Positions 54,682 through 64,000 of a DNA stretch of 64,000 bases are shown one piece after another; positions within the stretch are counted from its first letter, which is position 1, and every line of letters starts with the position of its first letter. Below the pieces are notes generated by a model, which did no database searches, was not told the origin of the DNA, and saw only the letters and a list, made by a program, of their open reading frames with translations. Source of the DNA: Escallonia rubra (Eukaryota > Streptophyta > Magnoliopsida > Escalloniales > Escalloniaceae); contig JAVXUO010002146.1 of assembly GCA_033065855.1 (NCBI GenBank), positions 1 through 64,000 on the forward strand. The letters are read 5' to 3'. The translations under genes were made by a program, and so were the position numbers.

Positions 54682-57600
54682 TGTAACACCCCGAAATTTC
54701 TGGAGCATTAACCGATCAATCCATCCAATCCTTAATTGTCCAATTAATTCAGTACTACTAATGATAACCCAACAACATTCATATCAGAGCACTACAGTCC
54801 ATCAACTAACTTAACAAACTGTCTCAAAACAGTGATAAAGTACTTAAATTATCAAATTACATAACGGTTCTCTAACAAGGCTCAAAAATAATAATGTAAA
54901 AACATAAACTACTTTAAAGTTCAAGCTCGTCCGTCCTGAAATCTTACTGACAGTTATTTCCTGCAGAAAGGAACAGAAAAAGGGAGTGAGCTTTCGAGAG
55001 CTCAGTAAGGTCGCTCAAAATTCAACGAAGAGTACAAACGATTATTTTTGGGAAAAGTTTATATCAGTGACAAAATGGAGAAAAGTATTCTCAATTCAAA
55101 ATTCAATATTCAATAGATACACTTTCAATTACACTGAAGCAATGCGGAAAATATTGAACATGAGTATAATGCAAAGCCACAAAGGCAGTGCAGGGTAACA
55201 CTTAGCAAAGCCACACAGGCAGTGCTCACTAACAATAAGGTTGCATATGCATATGAACACTAGCTAGACCCTTAGGGTACTAGCATCTCCTGACAATAAC
55301 AGACCATCTTTATATTACCCCCGATACAGACCATCCTTATAACTCCTCAATACACTAACTCATGTCAATATTTAGAGTGCAATAATCGATAAAACAATGA
55401 TAAATTCGATGCATAATGAGAAATAAATACACAGCATCGAAAAGAATTTCAATAAACATATAAGGCTCAAAGCGGGGTATTAATGGCAATCGATGCGATG
55501 TCATCACAAATATAAGTGAGTCCAATGAAAACGTCATTAACAATCTGGAAAGAATATTATGATATCAATAGATGAAATAGGGTTTCGAAAGAAATCCCTT
55601 ACCTCAATCCAAGCGCTGAAGCTAAAGACGCTCTCAACCAAATTCCTCGAGATTAACCTAGGTTGGCAGAGTCATTTATCAGAACACTTATTCATACCAC
55701 TACATTAAAATCTAAATATAATTATCTATAGCGTACTCATTTCTCTACCCGGACATGATGAAACTCGGAGCGGTTTCTCACACGGCCAACCTACCCCGAA
55801 GTTCGTCACACGTCCCGAGACTCAGAAATATCCCAAAAATGTTCTAATCGTTCTTTTAACATTATTTATAGCTTAATATAGCATATGGAATAAAAATATA
55901 ATTTTTACCAGTAATTCTAGCATAGTCTCAGGGACTATAATATAAATTTTCACATTCTAATATTCACTATACACTATGCAAAGTCCTGTTAAGCTTAACG
56001 TTAAACTACACACACACACACAGCACAACACAGCACTTTTTTCCTTACACGCCCAAACCCATTGTACAGCTACATGCACCCAGCTTTTGCACCTCTACCT
56101 GTATACACACACAAAACACATGCACACCCATGAGCACCCAGCTCAAACATGAGCTGCCTCTTGGCAGCATCACCATGCACGTACACATACCTTGCACATC
56201 TTCTCCCTCTCTTTATTTCTTTAACACACACACCAACTCACACCTGTACACCCATATAATGAAGCACACCTGCTCTTCTTCCTTTGAACACACACCAACC
56301 CCACGCACTCAGCAACATAGCTGCAGCCCCTCTCTCTCTCCAAACTCACACAGCACCACGGCAGCCCCATGGCTGCTCTCTCTCTCTCTCTCTCTCATCT
56401 TCCACACTAACACCTCTAAACCCATTTCATTTCACTCTTGCTGGCACATATCACTCACACATATATACACAACTCACCCTCAAAAACCCATCTCTGCCTT
56501 ACATTACATATCCACAAAATTTCCACCAAGAAGAGAGCGGCTACAATGGCCTTGATTTATCCCATCACTCTCACGACATCCTGAAACTTGCAAGCTGAAA
56601 AGCCTTCCCTTCCCTTCACTTCTTTCATGTACACCAACCATACCCCGTACACACTACACCCATGCCAGCCTCCTTTCTAGCACCCAACACGTAAAACACG
56701 CACACACACACCTGTAACACAATACACTAATTTGCATTCTCTTCTCCATTCACACACACATATATACACTACACAGATATTGCACTCATACACGCACCAC
56801 CCATATTTGACCCACATGTTACACTACACCTTTACATCTTACATAAATACACACAGGTATATTCGCATCATCTCACAAGACACTGAAACTCCCACCGAAA
56901 AAGAAACGGCCACAGTGGCCTTGAGTCACATTCTATCACATATATAACGTCTATATATCACAGCCATACATACGAATAACTACCTGCGCCCATACGCACG
57001 GTCATGGCTTCTCATTCACGCAGGTTACATATCCTTTAACCGAAATTTCTGAAACAAAATAGAAGAAAAAAAAACGAAACGGTGCCTTACCGAAAAGCTT
57101 TGCCGGAAAAACTCTTCAATCTCTTCCTTTCCTCTTTCTCTCCGTATCTCTCTGAAGCTTTCTTTCTCTACTTCCTTCTCTCTCTAAATCTCTCTTTCTC
57201 AGCCGCAATTCCGAAGAAGAGAAGAACGGCTACCCTATGTTATAAGATATAAAACCCTAAATTGGACAACTACCAAAAAGCCCCTGAACTTCCGTTAGCC
57301 ATTTTAATTGTACCTGCTACTTTCTCTTATTATAAATAGGTTCTAATTAACTTATATGCTATAGTTTTTGTGTTAGAAAAACTTTAATGGGCTTGTTAGA
57401 TAACCCCGCTACACTAAAGTTCAACTAAGTCACTAAATAACAAGCACAAGGTAATTGTTACAATAATTTATGCATTAAGGAAATTTTACCTACGGATTAT
57501 TACACTATATCGTTTGACCAAAACATCGCTATTAAGAAATTTCTAAAACGTCGCCAATAATTATGCCGCTACTGAAATTTTAATTTGTCACTACAAGGAA

Positions 57601-57690
57601 AAATATTTCAAATGCTAAAAATGTAATTTTTGTCGCTAATTATACCTATTTAAATTTATTAAGCGTATTTTAAGGTTTTGGGGTATTACA
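54682..57690 (-). mobile_element. Solo LTR-D (3.0 kb)
   Basis: TGTAACACCCCGAAATTTC...TTTTGGGGTATTACA, uninterrupted, with perfect TSD GTTAG (54677-54681, 57691-57695). It is the cleanest member of the LTR-A/B/C/D family: GAGCTTTCGAGAGCTC at 54988-55003, duplicated GCAAAGCCACA words (55170, 55206), CATATGCATATG (55244-55255), CACACGGCCAACCTACC (55776-55792), CA-rich text (55990-56960), CT-rich leader (57120-57195), reversed TTTAGCGAC-like words (57420-57650). ORFs within (56130-56555 and others) are low-complexity. No internal domain. Confidence 0.95.
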
Positions 57691-57832
57691 GTTAGTTAAA
57701 TGCATGGCTCTAGATTTGTATACAGGTTTTAATAAGGTCTGGCAAAGCCCTGAATAGATGCTCGAATGGGTCTGCGGCCAGTCACGAATCTAGCTCACAG
57801 GCCTACCCGTGGGTTCAGGTCGTGACAGTACA

Positions 57833-58621
57833 ACAACTAACAAAGCGATACTACCTATCAATTGCTTACCACAGCAAGAAGTACGAAATCCCTTACCTTA
57901 ATCAAGCTCTTGGCATGAAATCCTTTAAGCGACGCCTTAGAATCTAAAGAGCCTCCCAAGCCTCAACCTTTAAGAAAGATAAGCAACATAACTAAAAAGA
58001 CGAGTTGGAGGGAAAATAATCTATTTATAGGAAGAAGTCCTAAGTTGGCAAATTACACTAACACTCCCCAAACTTTAGATACTTATTCAAAATGTACCCA
58101 TAACTTTCTAATATTTACAAAAAGGAAATCTAACACTTTCATTCGAAGGAAAACTATTCGTTCGAGTGAATCCTTCAGTCGCGAAATAGCCTTCTTCACA
58201 CTCTTTCTTTTCCATTTGACTGAAAGGGGTTCCATTCGCGTGAATCCTTCAGTCGCGAAATTGTCTTCCTCAAACTCGATTTCCATTCGACCGAAAAGGT
58301 CCTCCATTCGACCGAAAACTTTTCATTCGCCCGAAAAGGTCTTCCATTCGACCGAAAGGGATTTCATTCGACTGAATCCTTCAGTACCTTCTTTTCTCGA
58401 TTTAAAATGCTTTTCATTTTAAGCAAAACTTTTCTATTCAAAAGAATCTTTCAGTGGCTTTAAGGTTTTTCTGCCTAACGAAGATTGATTCGAATGAATC
58501 AGGATTCATTTGACCGAATCCTTCGGAGATGGTGTAAATGACCGTTTTCATCTAATAATTCATCCCTTAATTTATTTTCCAACAAATATGATCCTTATTA
58601 GCATAAAGAGGGGCTCTTACA
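57833..58621 (-). repeat. 5' piece of the gypsy-4 3' LTR
   Basis: Aligns with 51415-52090. Contains the leader (57900-57990), GGCAAATTACACTAACACTCCCC, and about twelve ATTCGACCGAA or TTCGAATGAATC variants. Ends GGGGCTCTTACA, followed by the polypurine tract. Confidence 0.88.
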
Positions 58622-58634
58622 TTCTCCCCACCTT
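58622..58634 (-). other. Polypurine tract of gypsy-4
   Basis: The reverse strand of TTCTCCCCACCTT is a purine run directly before the 3' LTR, identical to the one in gypsy-3. Confidence 0.8.
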
Positions 58635-58639
58635 AAAAG

Positions 58640-59384
58640 AATTACGTCCCCAGAATTAAACGTACCTTAATCATCAAAAAGTTGAGCGTGCTTTTTGCGC
58701 ATAACGTCCTCGAGTTCCTAAGTAGCTTCCCTCTCAGAACAGTTACGCTATAACACTTTCACTAAAGATATCCTCTTAGAGCGCATGACACGTTCATCGC
58801 ATTCCAAGATGCGATCTGGTTGTTCCTCTTAAGATAGATCCTCCCTAACTTGAATCGGCTCAAACTCAATAACATGTGAAGGGTCAAAAACATACTTCCT
58901 CAAGGTTGAAACATGAAAAACGTTATGTATCCTTGACAAATTAGGAGGCAAAGCTAAACGATAAGCAAGCGTACCAACTCACTCTAAAATTTTAAATGGT
59001 CTAATGTACCTTTCAGATAGCTTCCCTTTCTTCCCAAACCTCAAGACTCCTTTCCATGGGGATACTCATAGAAACACATGATCACCAACGTCAAATTCAA
59101 GCTCACGATGCCTCATATCTGCGTAACTCTTATGTCGGCTCTGTGCAGTTTTAAGTTTGTTCCTGGATCTTGTCTGTAGTGATTTGAACAAGTTATGGAC
59201 CTATCAATTTCCTTTCTCCAACCTTGCTCCAACAAATTGGTGACCGACACCTTCTCCCATAAAGAGCCTCAAATGGTGCCATTTGAATGCTAGCATGATA
59301 ACTATTATTGTAAGAAAATTCTATCAATGGTAAATGATCATCCCAATTACCTCAAAAATTCATAACATAAGCTCGCAGCATGTC
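58640..59384 (-). pseudogene. gypsy-4 integrase C-terminus and chromodomain, decayed
   Basis: Collinear with gypsy-3 48507-49240 at the DNA level but lacking an open frame: chromodomain at about 58670-58860 with stops, YAYVMNF-like and [20 protein letters not shown]-like sequence at 59240-59380. No long ORF. Confidence 0.8.
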
Positions 59385-60269
59385 TTACAATGTCTGGATA
59401 GTTCGTTCAGATTGTCCGTCCGTTTGTGGATGTAAACCCGTGCTAAGATTTAGTCGTGTACCCATGGCCTCTTGCAAACCACCCCAAAAGCGTGAGGTAA
59501 ATCGAGGGTCTATGTCTGATATGTCTGACACAATAGATAAGGGCACTCCGTGCAACCTAAGTATTTCTCGAATGTACAAGTTAGTGAGTACCTCGATCGA
59601 AGCCTTGTTCCTTATGGCAAAAAAGTGAGTTGTTTTGGTCAACCGGTTGACTATCACCCATATTGCATCATGTCGCTTTGTAGTTGGCGGCAGTCCAACC
59701 ACAAAATCCATCGTTATATGCTCCCATTTCCACTCCGGAATAGCAAGTGGTTGCAACTTCCCAATGGGTCTCTGGTGTTCTACTTTAATCCGCTGACAAA
59801 CCAAACATCTAGCCACAAAGTCCGCTACCTCTCTTTTCATGTTATTCCACCAATAAACATCCCGCAAATTCTGATACATCTTGGTACTACCCGAGTGAAC
59901 TGCAAAAGGTGAATTGTGAGCCCCCGAGAGAATCTCCTTCTTAAATTCTGGATTCGAGGGAACACACAGTCTATAACCCATACGAAGAATACCCTCGTTA
60001 TCCAATCTAAAATCTGTGTAACTATCTCCTTTAACTCTGTCACTAATCTTGACCAATTCAGGGTCTGACGCTCGAGCCACCTTAACTCTTTCTATCAATG
60101 ATGGTTGAACTTCCAAATATGCTAAATACCCACCAAAATGAGGAAATCTTACCTCGGCTTCTAACTTCTCCAATTCTTCTAACAATTGAGGTTGAGTAGT
60201 AAGCATAGCAGAAAGTCTTCTCGTACTCTTCCTACTTAGTGCATCCGCCATAACAAATAATGGCGCCAA
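59385..60269 (-). pseudogene. gypsy-4 integrase, open through its catalytic core
   Basis: A 294-codon open stretch. After the RNase H end ([18 protein letters not shown]) comes the zinc domain ([25 protein letters not shown]; the first motif reads HSG rather than HPG). The catalytic core follows with all three acids: [24 protein letters not shown] and [15 protein letters not shown]. The family role is inserting retrotransposon DNA into the chromosome. It ends at a stop after TIQTL and has lost its own start; the apparent Met at 60269 is a deletion artefact. Confidence 0.92.
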
Positions 60270-60368
60270 ATCCTTAGTGCAAAAATCACAGCTGCTAGTT
60301 CTAAGTCATGGGTTGGATAATTTAGCTCGTGCTGCTTAAGTTATCAGGAGGCATAAGCAATTACCTTG
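60250..60368 (-). pseudogene. gypsy-4 RNase H remnant with deletion
   Basis: Compared with gypsy-3, about 170 bp are missing between the words GGCGCCATTATTT and TTATGGCGGATGC, removing the catalytic TDHKSLK segment. The remaining upstream text stops at 60368 where element Y inserted; the equivalent uninterrupted site is at about 50343 in gypsy-3. Confidence 0.85.
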
Positions 60369-62834
60369 TGAGACCCCGATATTAATTAGCTACTAATCAT
60401 TTTATTAAGTTTAAACATATTTAAATTGGTCGAGATAATGTAATCGTGTTATAATATTTGTATACATAAAATAAATATCGAAATTAAGTTGTGGGCCCAA
60501 AATATAATTATGTAAAACTTGGGGGTTAAAAAGTAACTATGCTAAACTTTGGGGTCAATTTTAAAATACCCTAAGTTAGCTATAAGGGGTCACGTGAAGG
60601 GGTGTGGGATTAATAGCATTTTGGTGAACCACCTATGTTTGGTGTACCCTAAGTCATAGGAGGAGCATGGCAGTCTCCAGAAGCTTATCCTCCAAACTTA
60701 AGTGGATAACTTAGAAACAAAGGAGAAGGTGGAGGTGCAAGACCAAGTTTCGGTCAAAATAAAACAAAGAGAAGAAAGAAGAAGGAGAAGAGAGAAATAA
60801 GGAGAAAGAAAAGAAAGGAGAGAAAGGGAGGAACAGAAGAAGAGAAGAAGAAAAGGAAGAACAAAGAAGAGAGATTTGACTCAACTATCTTCAATTGGCT
60901 TGACCTAAACAAATTCTTTAAGGTAGGTTATCTTGTTCTTTTAGGGTTTAAACCATGTTAGAGAAGTATTATGAGTAGTGAAATACTTATAAACTTGCTT
61001 GTAATGGTCTTAAGAGAGAGATATGTTCAAAACCTGCAAAACAGTCATGAAAATGAAATAACTTTGGTGCCTAGAAATGTATGGTTTTGGTTGAGATATG
61101 GGTTTGGTTATTTTATATGTTGTACTAATACATGTTTAGAGTATACACACAAAATGTCATATTATTTCAACCACTATTACTATGGTTTAAAATTCGTGGC
61201 TTGAAACCTGTTCTGTGAAACTATACAGTCATGGAATTAGAGTAATTTGGAGCTTAGAAAGATATACTTTTAGTTTCTATATGGACCTTATTATTTTATA
61301 TGTTATACTAATACATGTTTAGAGTATAAATACCAAATTTCAGATTATTTGAAGTACTATTTCTATGGTTTAAAATTCGTGGCTTGGAACCTATCTTGCA
61401 AAACTGTTGTTGGGCAGATTCTGAAGTTTGTCTTTGGAAGGGCTTAATATGACCCTAAAATAATATTTTCATGTCAAGTAAAATACTGGGATGTATATCT
61501 TTAAGTCTAGTTTTCATAATTATATATTATTACTGTAGAGGCCTTGTAATTAAATTTTTATGATTTTCGGAGTACAGGGTACTCCTGCTGCCATTTGAAA
61601 TACTGGGCAGATTAGGTAACCTAAACTAGTAGTTCCTTCGTGTTGGGCTTAATGCTGAATAACTAGGAAAATTTCAAGTCTTAAATGGATACTCAAATGT
61701 CTACATAATAATTTAAGTACACATAGGAGTAGGGTAGTTAAGGAAGAACCTCAAATCATTTCTTACTTGATTACCGAATTAGTTTGTGCATTAGAGATTA
61801 GGTTACATGTTTGGCATGTACTGTCGATAATACGGTAAATATGACTCGACATGGGATTAAACCTCTTTTGAGGTACTTGATAACATTCATGTTGACATCT
61901 GTACATGATTATGCATATCACGTGAAGGAGGAGGAAAAAAGTGAGTTGAGGGCGTTATTTGCCGGGGTTGGAAGTTATCCGGCCAGGGCTCTCGTTCTCA
62001 TTCATGTCTTGATAGTACGCACTAGCTATGCGTACTACTTCTCGAAAGGAATTATTGGTATGCCTGTGATGACGTTGGACTTCTTCTATCGAACCCGCTA
62101 CATCAGTTGGTGCGATACGAAAAGTCTGTCGCACTCAGGGAAGGTTGGCTCGTGCATGAGGGGCATATTTGCATTTTGATATTCTCGTACTTGGCTTATA
62201 TTTGTCTGAACTTTTTTTGTACTGTTTGGTTATTCTTGGCGAGATCAAGTTAATATTTAGGTCTTTCTTGTCATTCTCGTATATGTTCTACAAGATTTCA
62301 AATCTTGCTCGATATGCTATTCTCGTTTCTTTTCAAGGCAAGTGTGAGCAGATGCTTGCATGTGTTACTCGATATGTTAAATTATTCTTAAGTACGTAGG
62401 TATCATCTGTTCAAGTGACTTGCATGTTCATACTAACTATACATAATATGATCAAGTCATGTTTGGACTTAAAAGCACCGGATACCCTACTGAGCCATTA
62501 GGCTGACCCATTCCCGATACTTTTTTTCTAGGTTCGGAGTTGGAGTATTTGCCAAGGGACGAAGAGGATTACCTCGGGGAGACTTAAGAGTATTATGCTG
62601 GGTGAGCAACGTTTTAGTTGTTCTTCTTTTATTTTGGAGTGTAGTACTTGTATAGAAGAGAGGTGGTCTGTAATATAATGTTATGTTCAGTCTTTCCACT
62701 TATGGACGACTATAATGTTTAAGCATACTTCTGTTATTTCTTTTGAGGTTTTGTAATAAAGCTCTGTTTATCCTTGAGGTAAATGTGTTAACTAGCTGGT
62801 TTAGCGTTTCACTGTCCTTCCGGGGGGTGTGACA
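60369..62834 (+). repeat. 5' LTR of element Y (2.47 kb)
   Basis: Starts TGAGACCCCGATATTAATTA and ends GGGGGGTGTGACA. It contains a GA-rich leader (60715-60880), an imperfect internal duplication (61085-61205 with 61255-61390, sharing GTATAAATACCAAA/GTATACACACAAAA and GGTTTAAAATTCGTGGCTTG) and an end block before the primer site. Its first 40 bases resemble LTR Z. ORFs such as 61811-62179 show no known domain. Confidence 0.85.
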
Positions 62835-62839
62835 TTTAG

Positions 62840-62851
62840 TGGTATCAGAGC
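62840..62851 (+). other. Primer-binding site of element Y
   Basis: Exact TGGTATCAGAGC (tRNA-iMet), five bases after the LTR. Confidence 0.95.
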
Positions 62852-62958
62852 TATAGTTGCTTGGAAGCCAGGCTAAGATCTTCAGAATTGATTAGTTTAT
62901 TTGATTTGAAATTCGGTATGGCCTAAACATTTTTTTTCCACCTGTTCAGGTGTTATAT

Positions 62959-64000
62959 ATGGCGGGCCAGAGACAGGAAAGTACTGTCGGGCAGGGTACA
63001 CAAGGAACTGATCCTAATTTGTGGGAGATAATTGGATTAGTTGGAAGTATAGATAATGCCCTAGAATCTTCACAAAATAATCAGCAGCACAGTCAGGTTG
63101 GCGAGAGTTCTCAGGTGAGGTACGCTATAGCTACTGATGATCTGACCTTACTTGAAAGATTTGTTAAGCTTAAGCCTACTGTATTTGCGGGTGGCGCTAA
63201 TTCAGATAAGGCAGAGGAATGGATAAGCAATAAGGAGAAATTATTTGAGAGAATGCAATTAACTCCTTCACAAAAAGTTTCTTTGGCTACTTTTTATTTG
63301 AGTGAGGATGCGGGGTTTTGGTGGAAGACGATTGATGCAAAGTGGATAGCCGGTAATGTGATAAGAACTTGGGATTTTTTTTATTACTGAGTTTAATAAC
63401 AAGTATATTCCGGCAAGTGTTAGAAGAGATAGAGAATTGGCTTTCCTACAACTTGAACATAAAAACAAGACTATACAAGAATATGAAAAGGAATTTACTG
63501 CTTTAGCTCGACATGCTTCTTATTTGGTTGAGGGTGGTGATATGAAAGCTAGAAGTTTGAGACTGGCTTGAATCCTGACATACAGGAAGCTATAGCACCT
63601 CTTAATATCTCTTATTATCACGAGATTGTAGATCGAGCACTTAATATTAAGAGGACTTTGAGGTTTACACGGGCAAAGAGGGCACATATGAGTTTATCTA
63701 GGCCCCCGGTGCCACAGTGGCAGGCATGAAGATTTCCTTCAACATCTGGTGATAGGAAATTTCTGACAACAGATATAAGGAGTATGGCGTATACACCTAG
63801 ACCCCAGACACAGGGATTTATGCCCCGACCATTTATAATTGGACCACGACCTCAGCCTAGGCCTGGAGTGAGGCCTACTTAGTATATACCACCCCAACAA
63901 CAGCCTGTAGAAGCATTTAGTCGATATTGCACATTTTGTGGTATGACTGGGCATACAAAAGAGGTTTGTAGGAAGAGAAAGGGAACATGTTTTGCATGTG
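62959..64000 (+). pseudogene. Element Y gag, frameshifted, runs off window
   Basis: Start chosen at ATG 62959 (MAGQRQESTVGQ), about 110 bases after the primer site. The capsid region includes LLERFVKLKPTVFAGG, AEEWISNKEKLFERM and TFYLSEDAGFWWK. The frame ends at 63388 just after a run of T, and homology resumes in another frame as EFNNKYIPASVRRDRELAFL and EYEKEFTALARHASYLVEGG. More stops follow (for example TGA about 63572 and TAG about 63880). A zinc knuckle CTFCGMTGHTKEVC (63930-63971) and the start of another (CFAC) end the window. Confidence 0.9.

Larger units (their letters stand above)
47714..57827 (+). mobile_element. Solo LTR U (2.99 kb net), interrupted twice
   Basis: TGTAATACCCTGAACC...GGTCGTGACA with perfect TSD GTACA (47709-47713, 57828-57832). 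Pieces are 47714-47986, 52096-54676 and 57696-57827. It begins with TTTAGCGAC-like words (47820-47975), continues through a GA-rich leader (52310-52410), and ends in the block shared with X1. Inserted in the gypsy-4 3' LTR; carries gypsy-3 and LTR-D. No gag or pol of its own. Confidence 0.9.
43200..58621 (-). repeat. 3' LTR of gypsy-4 (1.58 kb net)
   Basis: TGTAACGCCCCCGACC...GGGGCTCTTACA, formed by 43200-43285, 47013-47713 and 57833-58621. The joints are confirmed by the hAT-1 TSD, the U TSD (GTACA) and by the uninterrupted homologue at 50694-52090 in gypsy-3. The last part holds an array of ATTCGACCGAA-type motifs (58136-58530). Confidence 0.88.
43200..60368 (-). mobile_element. gypsy-4: Tekay-like chromovirus, 3' part, interrupted
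   Basis: On the minus strand: pol remnant (60368 down to 58640), polypurine tract, then the 3' LTR (58621 down to 43200). The LTR is split by hAT-1 and solo LTR U. The upstream part of pol is cut by element Y at 60369, and the rest lies outside the window. The pol matches gypsy-3 very closely and gypsy-1 at family level. Confidence 0.88.
60369..64000 (+). mobile_element. Element Y: Ty3/gypsy element, 5' part
   Basis: 5' LTR, primer site and gag of another gypsy element, inserted in gypsy-4 pol. It continues beyond the window, so TSD and clade cannot be fixed. gag has a homopolymer frameshift and several stops. Confidence 0.88.

Noticed and set aside
61811-62179. 122-codon plus-strand ORF in the LTR of element Y
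   Set aside because: Lies wholly within the LTR, no recognisable domain, and no coding homologue in the related LTR Z.

Overview
The window is plant nuclear DNA made almost entirely of transposable elements, from a flowering plant (probably a eudicot) with a large, repeat-rich genome. The evidence is Ty3/gypsy chromoviruses primed by initiator tRNA-Met (TGGTATCAGAGC sites), a TRIM, hAT and Mutator-like (MULE) DNA transposons, many long solo LTRs and an AT-rich background. I found no convincing intact host gene, rRNA or tRNA gene, or CRISPR array. The species cannot be named from this sequence.\n\nThe layout is a set of nested insertions, and most joints can be checked by target-site duplications (TSDs). 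Positions 1-6644: a Tekay-like gypsy element (gypsy-1) whose 3' LTR holds a TRIM. 6645-9627: a broken minus-strand Ogre/Athila-like element split by a solo LTR (X1). 9628-39197: one LTR (Z), hit by MULE-1 (9790-11122) and by solo LTR X2 (11521-37041). X2 contains solo LTR-A (11604-19886) and solo LTR-B (21151-35743). LTR-A is split by a 4.7-kb MULE with 1.36-kb terminal inverted repeats (MULE-2, 13338-18077). LTR-B holds a captured gene fragment, a full-length Reina-type gypsy (gypsy-2, 23410-33237, itself hit by solo LTR-C) and MULE-3 (33991-35345). 39386-41963: a decayed hAT (hAT-2) cut by an LTR (W) at 41964. From 43200 the 3' LTR of a minus-strand Tekay-like element (gypsy-4) runs to 58621, split by a nearly intact hAT (hAT-1, 43286-47004) and by solo LTR U (47714-57827). 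U contains deleted gypsy-3 (47987-52090) and solo LTR-D (54682-57690). The gypsy-4 pol (58622-60368) is cut by the 5' LTR and gag of a further gypsy element (Y), which runs off the window.\n\nNothing here forms a host pathway. Every gag-pol remnant carries stops, frameshifts or deletions. hAT-1 comes closest to a functional gene: a 758-codon transposase frame with a single TGA. The most unusual structures are MULE-2, whose long inverted repeats carry retrotransposon LTR sequence plus a nested foldback core; a cysteine-rich coding fragment with splice-site-like edges captured inside LTR-B; and gypsy-1, whose LTRs are almost identical although its genes are wrecked. Comparisons by eye are approximate, and element labels (gypsy-1, LTR-A and so on) are local to this annotation.
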